From Stachybotrys elegans (lineage: Eukaryota; Ascomycota; Sordariomycetes; Hypocreales; Stachybotryaceae), in the NCBI GenBank assembly GCA_020746835.1, contig JAGPNK010000003.1, positions 1,302,001 to 1,366,000 of the forward strand: a stretch of DNA of 64,000 nt, given 5' to 3'. Shown here in pieces: positions 35,798-47,500 of the stretch. Each line of letters begins with the position of its first letter. Position 1 is the first letter of the stretch. The notes below the pieces were generated by a model, which had not been told where the DNA came from, did no database searches, and was given only the letters and a program-made list of their open reading frames with translations. The position numbers and the translations under genes were made by a program.

Positions 35798-36707
35798 ATG
35801 GTGGGGGTGGTCATCTTTATCGCTTTTACGGTTATTTTCTTTCACTCGATCTTTCATCTTCATTGCATCGGAGATGAGACCAAGACCAAGACCAAGAGGA
35901 GAGGGGATGAGAGGTAGAGGTGCGGCTTTCTAGGCCAAAACTCATGGAGCAGGGCGGCATCAACGCGAGAACCTGCCGAACAACTGGGGCTATCGACTGA
36001 TTCAGAGATGTGGTGGCTGAGAAGGCAGCCTTTGTAGACTTTACTATGGGAACGAAAAGGTCAGCAAGACTCTACCCTGGCTAGGCAGCTGTCACAGAGG
36101 GATACAAGCACACTACCTGAATGCCTTACTCTTACAGCTCCTATTCCAGCTGAGTCCATGTATATCCTGGTATTGAGTGGAGGCTTATGCGCAGCCTGGT
36201 TGGAGGGCTGAACGTAAGGCTCCCCTGGCGACCACGGCGGCCCATAAGACAAGCAGCTTCCACATCTTAACGATGAAGGAGCGGGGCAGCCGGCTGTACC
36301 AGTCACCCGTGATTACCGTACCCTGCTATCAGCTATACCGTCTTGACTATTTATGATTGTGTTTGATCTGGGTAGATGACCATAGGAGGGGTCTTGGTGT
36401 CGGTGTATATACCATCTTGGCCGGCAGCCTTACCATGAACAAGCAGCAAAAACCGCCAGAAGCCACCCGGTCTCACTGCCTTTTTCCATATCCTCTCCTC
36501 ATTTTTTCTTTTATTCTTTCTTTCCTGCTAGCCAACGGCTCCCACCAATTCAACATTTGGGTGACGTCTTGCCCCAAAACTGCACTTTGAGCGATCCAAC
36601 CACCCACTAACCACCATCGAGACTGGGGGCTCGGCAGGCTCCCCCCTCCTATATTTAATCCTTATTCCCCTCTTGTTCGTCTTCTTTTCTTTTTCCTTTT
36701 GCTGCTC
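35798..36707. promoter_or_regulatory. Promoter region of the kinase/vWA-like gene
   Basis: 910 bp without a gene. A TATATTTAA sequence at 36650-36658 followed by a T/C-rich run (36662-36707) is a plausible core promoter. If transcription begins more than about 50 bp after the TATA element, the Met at 36708 would be skipped and that at 36825 used. Confidence 0.45.
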
Positions 36708-39228
36708 ATGTCAGACAGTACAGCTGTGGCAGGAAAGAGCAGTGCGGCGGCGGCCTCTCCCACCTCAAAGACACAACGCGCAGACAGGCACTTCATTCCC
36801 ACACCACGACCTTCCACCCACATCATGGCTAGTTACGGCAACGGCAATCATCACCCGACTCTACAGCAGCACACAGAGATCTTGAGCAGTTTCCATGATT
36901 TCAAGGAGCGGTACATGGTCCATGGACTCGATGGCAGTGGCGAACGCAGGGGATACATACCTCGACAGTCGCTCGAGGCCTGGTGGGCGCCGAGGATACA
37001 TCAGGTCCTCACCGGTATCCCTGGAATCTTTTCATCGACCAATATCTTGAACAATTATCTAAGAGTGGTCTCAACACTGGCTTCAATCGGGGAACTGGAG
37101 CAGCTCATGTTCTTCGTCAAGCATGGTCTCACGGATGCCCAATGGCGACAAGATGAATTCCCTTCAAAGTGGCCCGAGTTTCTTCGAGAGAAACTTTTCA
37201 AAAGATTCTGCGAGGAATACTGGACCTTCTTCCCTTATGTTTTTGATCGAGCAGACGAAGCGCTTGGTTACACGTTGCCACTTCGACGAATCCTGCCCCT
37301 GGATGCCAAGCGCCCCTTTGGCCCCGAGAGGGACGACAACAGATCTAAGCTGTTCCAGATCGAAGTTAACAAGTTATGCAATAGACTTGTTGACGACAGC
37401 ACGCAGAACAAGTTCGTCCTCAAAGTTTACAACAAGGCGGATCCAGACCAAGAACTTGCCCATGAACGTGAGGCCGAGGCATATCATGCACTAAATGAAC
37501 GAGCGCCCGAGAATATCGTTAGGATGTACTCATCATTTGAGCAAGACTACAAGCTATTTCTAGTCATGGAGTTCGTCGATGGCATCAATCTTGAGGAATA
37601 TGTCAAGAGCGAGAACCCGCCCCAAGGTGCTAAGGATGTCCATCAATTCTGGACAAGCATCCTCGGTCTCCCGACAGGCCTGCTCAAGCTCAGTCAACTC
37701 GACGAGGAAGGAGTGACGCAGCATCGAGCACTCATCCACCAGGACATGAAGCTGAGCAACATGGTGTTGCAAAAGGAACCGGACAAGGGGCCCTATGCCT
37801 TTGTACTAAAGCTTGTGGACTTTGAGCATAGCTCCATGGCTACTACTGAGACTCGGAATGGACAGTTGCTGGGCGTCAATAACCACGGAAATGCAACCAA
37901 CTCGGCGCCAGAGGCAAGCAATCATGACTTGGAGCTGGAGGATGATCCCCAAATGATAACCCCTGCCTCGGACGTCTGGCAAATGGGTTGCTGCTTGCTT
38001 CGGCTTGCTTTCTGGGTTGTGGATGGCCTTGACCTGGTCGACACAACGACCGAGATGCGCTTTGAAGAGTCGATGTCCTATGCAACGTTCCGTGGAAGTG
38101 GCTATGAAGGAGGATACCAGAACGGGTACGATGCGTTACTCAGCGTTCGCAACGCCATCAAGCTAGCCAAGACCGAGCTCGAGGGGCGGGGACGGAAAGA
38201 CGAGGTCACGCTTGGCATCCTGGACATCATTGATGGAGACATGCTTCAACCTCCTGAGAGGCGTGCTTCAGCCCGCACGTTGCAAAGCAAATTGAAGAAC
38301 CTCCTCGACAGGCACCCGCCTACATGGGGCAGCGACAGCGATCTGAAGAGGATGATATCCCCTGTGAGGTCCAGTGTCAATATGGGTGCTATGCTCCCTC
38401 CGGCGAACCGGCCGAGTCAGAGTCCAACTGACTCTCGTACAAACATGAACGCATCGCCGACTTCGGGAGTCATGCCTAGCACCGGGGAACAAGACATCTC
38501 AGCAGAACGCTTGAAGACGCTGAAGGATCGAGAGCACATCATACTCATCGATGATTCGCCGCAAACGAAAGCGCATTTCAACCAACTGAAGGAAGGCTTG
38601 CACAGGTTGCTTCCCATAGCAACGGAGCTTGACCCTGGCTATGTTGAGCTGTTCTTCCTATCAAATCCCAAAAGCAGCCACACGATACGGAAAGCAAGTT
38701 GGAGCCGGAGTATCATGAAGGTTGTGGAGCCGCATGCGTTCAACCACGACCCGGTAATGACAGAGAGCAGAATGGACATGTTTGTTGAACAGAACATCCT
38801 CCAGCGAATCGAGCCGTTGTCGAAGACGAGCTGGACAGGCATACCCGTCATCTCCAACAAAAACCCTCTCAGCATCCTGATCTTAACAACTGGTTGTTGG
38901 GGAGATAATGCACAAAAGGCAGCAGGCGTGGAAAAGTCGATTAAAAGAATAATGGAGGAGGCGATCTACCACAAGGTGGCGCGCACAAAGATCATGCTTC
39001 AGTTCCTGAGGCTGGGCAACGACCAAGACGGCATGAGGTATCTGGACCACCTTGACGAGATGGGAAAAGATTCGGAATAGTAAGTGTCTCTCGCACGCCG
39101 CACCCGAGTATACAAGTGACTGACGGAGACGTTGCGACAGTGACATTGTGGACACTAGGTCGATAGACGACAACTTATATAACATATTCGTCGGGAGCAT
39201 AGGCGTAACGGTTGACAAGCGGAGATGA
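36708..39228 (+). CDS. Protein kinase-like protein with C-terminal vWA-like domain
   Basis: Exon 1 is 36708-39079 and exon 2 is 39141-39228 (88 nt); the junction TA|T gives ...DSEYDIVDTRSIDD and 819 aa in total. A later start at 36825 (MASYGNGNH) would give 780 aa. A protein kinase domain begins after about 200 residues: invariant Lys near 239 (FVLKVYNK), the Glu in HEREAEAYHAL, the hinge LFLVMEFVDG, the catalytic loop HQDMKLSNM with Asp near 346, and LVDFEH in place of DFG. PASDVWQMGCCLLRLA corresponds to subdomain IX. The C-terminal part has IILIDDSPQTKAHF, resembling the vWA metal site DxSxS with the last Ser replaced by Gln, and ILTTGCWGDN at the TDG position. Kinase activity looks possible; metal binding by the vWA part is uncertain. 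The exact family is not recognised. Confidence 0.82.
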
Positions 39229-40739
39229 CAGCCTCAAAGCCGCACATGCCAGGCAGGTTCGGAAAACCAGGATTCACGGAGAGGAGTTTAGGTCACAAAT
39301 GGGAAGCATTCGGCGTTTCTGATTTTGCGCATGAATTTTTGGAGGTGAGCGCTACTTTTGTTGGTCGTGTCAATGGACCGTTGGGTGTACAGTGCACTGC
39401 ATGTATGGGTTAGCCTTTTCAGTAACGGGAGGATCGCTGATATCTACCGTGTGCGCGTTTCTGCTATCTTTGACAAAACGCCAATTGTATCCATCTATTT
39501 TGTTGACACGAAGGCGTCATGACGCGCATAAACGGGATGTGGCAACGCTGACCGGCAGCCATTTCCGCGCTGCCTAACCGTCATAGGCGTGAACTGAGAA
39601 TGGTCTGCATAAGTAGTCAGTAGCAATATTCACGTGCACATATCAGAGACAGTCAGCGATCAGCGAACAGCGAACAACGCTCAGCAGTATCGGATGCAGA
39701 TGCGTGCACGAGTCGAATTGTTACAAGGTGTCATTCTTCTTGAAGCTTGGAAGGAAAGAAGGAGCGAGCTATCTGCCTACTGCCTCAGAGGACTGACGAA
39801 ACCAGGTACATTCACAGTACAAGGACCATCCGCACGTGTATCGCGGCATCAAAAGTATCACCTTGTACTGTCTGGACCTAGGGCCAATTGGGGGTGGCCC
39901 GTTTCAGCGCTGACGTAGCCTCCATCCGCTAGCCCAAGAACCCGCCCAACGCTCCAATTGAAGGACCACGATCGCCAGGTGGAGGAGGTTACCCCTCCGT
40001 AACGCCCTAACAGCTTCACAGCCACCTCCGCTGGACTGTGTGTTAGCTGGGCTCGTGCGTGGAAGCTCCAGGTACCTTGCTCCAAGCAGGCCCCCTCCAC
40101 CCTTCCTGCCTGCTCTCCGTCATCCCCTCCTTCCATCCCGAGCAGCAACTTACCCATCAGCTGCCAGCAAGCAACAGCAGCCCAAAGTTCCTCGACCACT
40201 TTCCCGTCCTTGAAACGCGCAACCCTCCGGAACCCGTGGCATCGCTGGAGGGAGGGTAAAGAAAAAAGATCAACAACAAATTCAACATCACCAACAAGCG
40301 AATATTCCTTGACATCGCTACTCGCACACATTGTCTGCTTTTTGTTTTGACTTGTTCTTCTTTCGGCATAAGCTACTGCCTTGCCTCCCCTGTCCACTCT
40401 AGCTGGGCTCTGGAGCTGGTTCGTTCCCCATCTCGACTGGGTTGCCCATTTCTCTCACATCCCCGCCTCACCTCGTTGCCTTGCGCACCCTTTAATTCGC
40501 ATCACTCGGGCCATCTGCTTGTCACCATCACGTCAATCCTGTGCCTCGCCGTCCGCTGATACCGTCTTGCTCCCCAGGCTGAGCTTCCGTCACTCGACCG
40601 GGTCCTTCCGCCGCGGCCCGGCTGTCGTTGCCTCGCCCTCGTCTCTTCTCCACGCTGACCATCCCGATTCCGCTCGTGCATCCCACAATCGCCTGCATAC
40701 TGCACGACACGACGCCGAACCGACGCACTGCCTGTGACC
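39229..40739. other. Intergenic and long leader of BBC1
   Basis: 1.5 kb without a recognised gene. The part from about 40040 to 40739 is C/T-rich and probably transcribed as a long 5' leader of BBC1. It holds several out-of-frame ATG codons. Confidence 0.55.
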
Positions 40740-43700
40740 ATGGCTGCCCCGTTCAGGGTCAAGGCCCTCTACGAGTACTCCTCGCCCCATGAGGACGACC
40801 TCAACTTCGACGCTGGCCAGATCATCACCGTCACTGAGGTCGAGGACGACGATTGGTATGGCGGCGAGTACTTCGACGACGGCGGTGTCAAGCACCAGGG
40901 CATCTTCCCTCGCAACTTTGTCGAGAAGTTCGAGCCTACTGCGCCCCCGAGACCTGCGAGAACCCGAACCAAGAGGGACTCAGAATCTGCGCGCACCTCT
41001 GAAGACCTCGCTCCTGTTCCTGTTGCCTCCCCTCCCCCGATAGTACAACCGGATCCCATATCTGCTCAGCGCGAGCCCGAACCTGAACCTGAACCTGAAC
41101 CGGAGCCCGAGCAAGAGTCCGAGCCTGAGCCTGAGCCTGAGACCACTCCCGAGCCTGTCACCAGAGGCCCTCCTGTTGCTCAGCCAGTCTCGGCACCTGC
41201 TCCCATCCCCGCCGCTGCACCTGTTCCGCTCCCTGTTGCATCACCTCCCGCTCAGGTCTCAGCCCCGGCGCCTCCTAAACCTGCTGAACCTGCTCCTGCA
41301 CCGGCCGCCTCGGCTCAACCCAAGGCCAAGCCTGGACCTCCTCCCGTCAGCGAAAAGCCCGCCAGCAGTTCCTTCAGGGACCGAATCGCCGCATTCAATA
41401 AGCCCGCCGCGCCTCCTGTTGCTCCTTTTAAACCTAGCGGGCTAGGTGGAAGCGGTACTAGCTTCATCAAGAAGCCATTTGTTGCTGCCCCTCCCAGTCG
41501 CAATGCTTACGTTCCACCACCTCGAGATATACCTCCCCCACCAAGGTGTACCGTCGGGAGGAGGATCCAGAGATCAAGGAAGCTGAAGCTGAGAGCCAAG
41601 AACTTGCCCAGAGGGCTGGCCTGTCATCTACAGATAGCAAACCTGAGGGCGAGAACGAGAACCAACCCAAGCCCACCAGCTTGAAGGAGCGCATTGCCTT
41701 ACTCCAAAAGCAGCAGATGGAACAAGCTCAGCGCCATGCCGACGCTGCAGCGAAGAAGGAGAAGCCCAAACGACCGATGAAGAAGCCTATTGAGGTTGCA
41801 TCTTCGGAGCCTGCTGAGGCAGCTGAATCACCCGCGACCCCAGGCGTCCCACCCATTCCCACCGAGAGCCATGAAGCTGAGGAGTATAATGCTAGGACCT
41901 CAACAGATGAGGGCCCGGTGGCCCGCAATCCACCTCCTCGGCGCAAGTCTTCCAGAGGCGCGCCCGTCGAGCTCGTACATGACGGCAACGAGGCAGATAT
42001 GTCGGGTGCTGGTGACACAACTGAGGGGCATGACGACACTACGGAACGCGAGGACAATGACGAATCAGCACGACGTGTAGCCCGTGTTCCTACAGTGACG
42101 GCGCAAACAGTACCAGCTGTGCCAAGGGAAACTGGTGAGGAGGCTGGCGAGGAAGACGAGGAAGAGGAAGAAGAAGAGGTGGATCCCGAGGTCAGACGAA
42201 GGGAGGAGCTTCGTGCAAGAATGGCCAAGATGAGTGGTGGAATGGGTTTCCATGGCATGTTTGGTGCACCCATGCCTCCTATGGCAGGGGGTCTGCCCAA
42301 GAAGAAAAAGCCTTCCAAGGTAGAACAGCCAACTGCGGAAGAGCCCGAAGCAGAGGAGCCGACCCCGGTTCCTCGACCTATGCCTCAAATTCCCACCATG
42401 ATGGCTTTGCCAGGAATGGGTGGCCCCAGGAAGTCAGAGGATGCGAAGCGACCGGATGAAGAGGACGCGGCTCCAGTCTCGAGACCAGCGCCGCCTCCAA
42501 TTCCATCGCGAGCTCCGGAAGATGTTCAGCAGGAAGCCGAAGAGGAGGATTATGGCAATGAGAGCACACCAGCACCTTTCTCTCCTCCTCGTATGATGGC
42601 CTCCGCGATACAAAAGAAAGCGCATACTGACTTTTTGAAATAGTCCCCGCCCGTGAACAGGCAGCATCCCCTCCGCCTATCTCCGGTGGCAGACCTGTAC
42701 CACCACCGATACCCACTGAAGGTATGGCAATTCCTGATATCGGATTGTGTGTAATCTGACCAGGTGGCTTGTAGCTCGACCTCCACCTCCTCCCGATGTA
42801 AAATCAGCAAGCGATGGATCTGAATCCGACGATGAGCTTTCGTTGAGGGAAAGGCAGGGCGAGAATGTCTTGTCCCAAGCCGCTCGCTCTCCACCTCTAC
42901 CACCTCACCCTGTCCAGTCCCCCATTGCGGATGAGATGTCACCGGTGTCAAGTCGGCCAGAGCTATCATCGCCAACATCACCAACCAGCACCGCAGCCAA
43001 GAGGGCCAGCCGTCCGCCTCCCCCCATTCCCGGCACGGCACCTATGCTACCCCTGGGACAAAGCAGACCACCTCCACCTCCGCCGCCAGGAAGCATCAGC
43101 CATCAGTCGACTATGGACAGTCAGCCCATGTCCCCCAGGAGGCCCCCGCCTCAAGCTGGCGAGGATGAGGAAGACGAGGAAGTGACGGAGTATGAGGGAG
43201 ATTATGACACCGACATTGCTTCGTCTGTTCCTCACAAGGATGCTCTGAAATCCCATGCGCGGGACTCTAGCCTAGAGGACAACGCAATGCTGTCCCCTCA
43301 GAGTGAGGCTCCTCCCAAGCTGCCCCCGCCCATTCCATCTGCAGCTGCTCCCCGGGCCGTACCACCTCCTATCCCTAGCCAGCCTCCCCCAGAGCCAGTG
43401 CGCCAGTCCATGGACACTCCACGTGCTTTTCCGCCGCCAATTCCAACTCAACCTCCTCCTCAAGCCACACGCCGCTCTGTTGACTCTCCTCGAAATGTCC
43501 CTCCCCCACCGCCGCCTGCAAAGGATGCCGAGTCGAGCGCCCAAGATGCCTTCTCCGGTTACAATTACTCCGGAAGGCCAAGCTTCTCACAGCGGACACC
43601 CAAGATTGAGGAGGAGCCGTTTTTCCAGAGCCCACCCCCGCCGCCCCATTCGCCCCCTGAGCGCCGAGCGCCGCCGGCTGCTCCCGCTGGCCGAGCCCCG

Positions 43701-44555
43701 GTACCAAGGCAATCTCTTGATGTGCAGCGGAATACGCGACGCTCCATGGACGTTCACCGACCGTCAATGTCGATGGAGTCGGGCTTCATCGCCAACGACA
43801 TTGACCTCGCCGTACAGAGCGGTTGGTGGAGACAAGCGAACCAAGTCCCCCCGGTGCTACAGGGAAGAAAGGACATCTTCGTGGAAAGTGAAGAGCACAC
43901 GACTACGAACCAAGGCTCCAAGACGGTCATCACGAGGGAAATCTATATCCTCTTCCAAGACTACTCTCAAACCGTTGTGACGGTCCACTATGATCCTTAT
44001 GACGCATCAGATGTGCAGCTGGAACAGCGCCACGAGCCTCCTCCACGACCTCTCCGTCAGGACCAGATGGAGGAATACTACGAGAAATTCGGCAGGCCCA
44101 TCTCCGAGGCTGTCGCGTCGAAGAAGGACAGTGTGGTGGGCGATGGTACCCCGCAGGGTCTGGTAATGGAGCTGCTGAAGCCGTTCCGCGATGCTCTGCT
44201 CCCCGTGGGAACTCGTGCCTATGGTGCTCTTGTCTACGCAAATATGGCCAACGCTTCAACGCAGCTCAACGATGTGATTCGCCCTGGTGATATCATCTCG
44301 ATACGCAATGCTAAATTCCAGGGCAAGCACGGCCCCATGCACGCAAAATACTCGACCGAGGTTGGCAAGCCGGACCACGTCGCCATCGTGGCTGAGTGGG
44401 ACGGCACCAAGAAGAAGGTCCGAGCCTGGGAGCAGGGGCGGGAGTCGCGCAAGGTGAAACAGGAGAGCTTCAAGCTCGACGACCTACGCAGCGGTGAGGT
44501 CAAGATTTGGCGTGTAATGCCGCGCGGCTGGATCGGCTGGAACACGCAGCCTTAG
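40740..44555 (+). CDS. bbc1: Bbc1/Mti1-type SH3 protein of actin patches (one-base frame break at 41535-41539)
   Basis: Homologue of yeast Bbc1/Mti1, which binds type I myosins and Las17 and restrains Arp2/3 actin assembly at endocytic patches. Exons are 40740-42590, 42644-42721 and 42775-44555. Residues 1-65 form an SH3 domain (ALYEYSSPHEDDLNFDAGQ, DDDWYGGEY, GIFPRNFVE). A Glu-Pro repeat and very long Pro-rich stretches follow, including an acidic-rich helical region near the middle. The C-terminal about 230 residues (from SGFIANDIDLAVQSGWW to the end) form the conserved Bbc1/AIM3-type cysteine-proteinase-like domain. A frame break of one base occurs at the C5 run 41535-41539, between PPRDIPPP and KVYRREEDPEIKEA; adding one C makes 3711 nt (1236 aa) without stops. 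No intron explains it without removing conserved-looking sequence, so I read it as a sequencing error. Confidence 0.9.
41071..41158 (+). repeat. GAACCT/GAGCCT hexamer repeat encoding Glu-Pro
   Basis: Tandem six-base units encode alternating Glu and Pro within BBC1, interrupted by a Gln-Glu-Ser element. The codons have diverged at third positions (GAA/GAG, CCT/CCG/CCC). Length changes in units of six would keep the frame. Confidence 0.85.
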
Positions 44556-47500
44556 AGAAGCCATGTAAGCAGGAGACGGTGGGACATGCTGGTCAGCCTA
44601 CGAAACAGGCAGGATATAAATGTTTTGCACTATTATCGAAGGCGGACATGTTTACAGTAGTGCTGGTAGGAATAGTGCCCCTCTTTATTTATTGTTCATT
44701 GTCAGGGTGTAAGTTGATGTTTGGATCAGACAAGAACGATGTATTCTTTCGAATGAGTGTCAATAAATCACAAGCACATTCCTGCGCTTTCCATCATCGT
44801 CACCTCGAGAGTAATGCTCAGCTTCGAGCGACTTCGGACGAATTGCGCGACAATTCATTGTGACAACGCCTACGTCATATGCCGTGACGACTATGTATGT
44901 CTCCGGCCGGCTGTCTAGAAAGGAGAGCAAGAGAGACATGCATAATTAAGAAAGCCCCTCTCCGTCCCCTCTTCTTCTATGGTGTTGAGGATGAGTTCCG
45001 GAGAGCGAGTGACGTAGACGGATGCATCCCGATTTTTCCCATTCCTTCACACCGCCACGAGAAGAGGGGTCACGATTGAACCCTTGGCAGAACACGGGTC
45101 GCACAAACAAAGAGCCTTGGTTTGTTGCCGCTATAGAGACCGGGGGGCCAGACTTGAGCGGGTAGATGCCTCCGTGGAGCGATGCGGAGGAAGGCCTGGG
45201 GGTGCCGGGCATCGTGAGGCGAGTGACGTTTCCGGGCGGAAGCCGCTTTCTGACTTGATATGTCATGCGAATTACCTCTACGGTCCAAGAAGAGCTCTGA
45301 TATTGCGGGCTTGGTTTCTACGAAGACGTCTACTGTTGAGAGTCTGACGCAAAGATCTTCCTCTACTCACCGACTTACTGGATCGACCTCGTCTGTGGGG
45401 TCAGATGATGGACGTATATGATGCAAAGATCCTCCTCATCCTCCTGGCGTTGTAAGTGAGGATGAGAGGAGTGGCGCTGCGAGGTAGCACAATACACCTC
45501 TCCCATTAGCCGGTCTTTGGCTATCAGCAGACTGCACCAATAGGCCCGGGCACTAGCGGGCGTCATTGCCTTGGAGCAGTGTAACAGCGACTTACATGTT
45601 GCCGGCCGTGCAGCACGAGAGGCAAAAATCAACCCGCATCATGCATGGGAGCGCGGTGCAAGGAATATGCCGACCTTGTTTGCCCCCAGCTCAGGGTCGT
45701 CGTTGCATGTAGCCCGTATGCTGTGCTCCACAGAGTAGGATATGCAGAAGGAAGAGGGCTAGCAAGCGGGTGAGCCGGGCTCAAACGACGACCCGAGTAG
45801 GAGAGTCCACGCGGCGATGGCAAAGACGGCCATGAGCAACAATGGCTTCCCTGTGGTGGCAACTTACACATCCAGACATGTGCAGAGCATGCATGTCCTA
45901 ATAAGCGGCCGTGGGGTGTGGTCACATATGCGAGCAAATCCGGACCATCGGAAGACAAGGTTGGGTTGCATGCAGATGCCCGTCGTCCAGTCGCACGGTA
46001 GCGAGCACAGCAAAAGCACCTTCTAGTGGTTTCTGGCCGCGACTATTGGGTCGGCAGGTGAGGTGAGTAAGATGGTTGGTGGTCGAGACCAAGCAGTAAG
46101 AGAGCCTGCCTAGGGATCCCCCGCTCTTGGATTGGGCCGGCAGTGTTCTGGTTGCTCATATTGTCATGCCTGCCGTCTGTCTGGGCTTGTATCGTTTAGG
46201 GGGGTCGCAAGCGAAGCATCCAAGTCGAGAGGATGGAGGTGTGTGAAAATCTCTACCCCAGGTTCTAGGCCTTTGGTAGAGAGAAATGGTGTGATGTATA
46301 CAACGTGACTTGATTAAGCCAGTCTCCGATGCCAGCCCTCTGGCAAGTAGAAGCGATCAGCGCAGGTATGACGATGAGCCCATGGCAGAAACGACTTATC
46401 ATTTTTGCAGACGTCAGAGGAAGCGTCTGCTCATTGCACTGCCTGTTTGATGTCAAGCTGGGTCGTGATAGAGGGCGATTTAGGGCTGAAGGCGACTCAG
46501 AATGATCATCAGGCACCGGCGAAGGAGCCATCTCATGCTACTATGTTCCGAGACAGTCCGGATAGAAGCGCGTGGCCGTGTGATCTCCAGTACCACGGTG
46601 ATGATCAAATTGCACCAAGGCCTGTCCTTGTCGGCGCATTGCAGGGAGATGGTGATATTGGGGGCAGCTGCCCGAGATTCCCACCCGACTGCCCCCGAGC
46701 TGTGGCTGATGCTTCTAGATATTGGGAGGATGAACGGATCGAATCAGAGGGGTAGAGGGTTGTCCAAAGGAAAACCAGAGGGGACAGAGGAGGGCAGGTG
46801 GCACGGCAGTGACGAATAGAAGACTGACACACAACAGAGCTGCAGCGTGGGGAGCATGGAGCGGCCCACCTGTACGTGGCCCAAATCGCCCACAGATCTA
46901 CTGAATGTGAACCATGTGTGAGGCAGGCATCGTGTTGGTGTGGGATGTGCATCTTGAAGTGCCGCGCCGTGAGTAATTGGAAACACGTAAAGCGTGGAGA
47001 GCAAGGAAGTGCCGGATAAGAGTGTGCTTGCGCGTCGAGTGATAGGCAAATGAATTCTGATGGGTTGAGGGTGCAGTTGACGGAACCATCGGCGTCTTTG
47101 TCCAGGTAAGGGTGACAGGCAATAAACGAGGATGCTGTCATTCGCAGTTGAAGCCTGTGTGAAGGAGGAGCGATTGCGGGGGAGGAACCAATGATTCTGC
47201 TGCAGCAAGCCACCATTATGATGAAATGCTCGTGTCTGGGGAACACTCTGGGACGCATCGTTTTGGGATACATGCAGGATGCCACACAGTGTGTCGAACC
47301 GGGCCAAACAGCCACACTCGAGCCGACGTAGCGGTCATCATTTGACTCTGGAGTTGGCCCGGCTCAGCATGGGACTTGGATGCTTGCATTCTGCTACCCG
47401 ATACAACCCATTCGTGACGAATCGAGGGCTGGCCTATCCTGACCAACAGCGATTGGACGTAATGTGTTGCAGATGCTGACGCACAATGGCAAGCCAGACA

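Noticed and set aside
41500..41548. Intron explaining the BBC1 frame change (GT at about 41500, AAG near 41543)
   Set aside because: It would remove the SRNAYVPPPRDIPPP segment, lacks a good donor and branch site, and a single missing C explains the frame more simply.
46605..47315. Open frame of 236 codons on the minus strand
   Set aside because: Its composition (many Cys, His, Ser) and lack of any motif do not resemble the genuine genes, and no splice context supports it.
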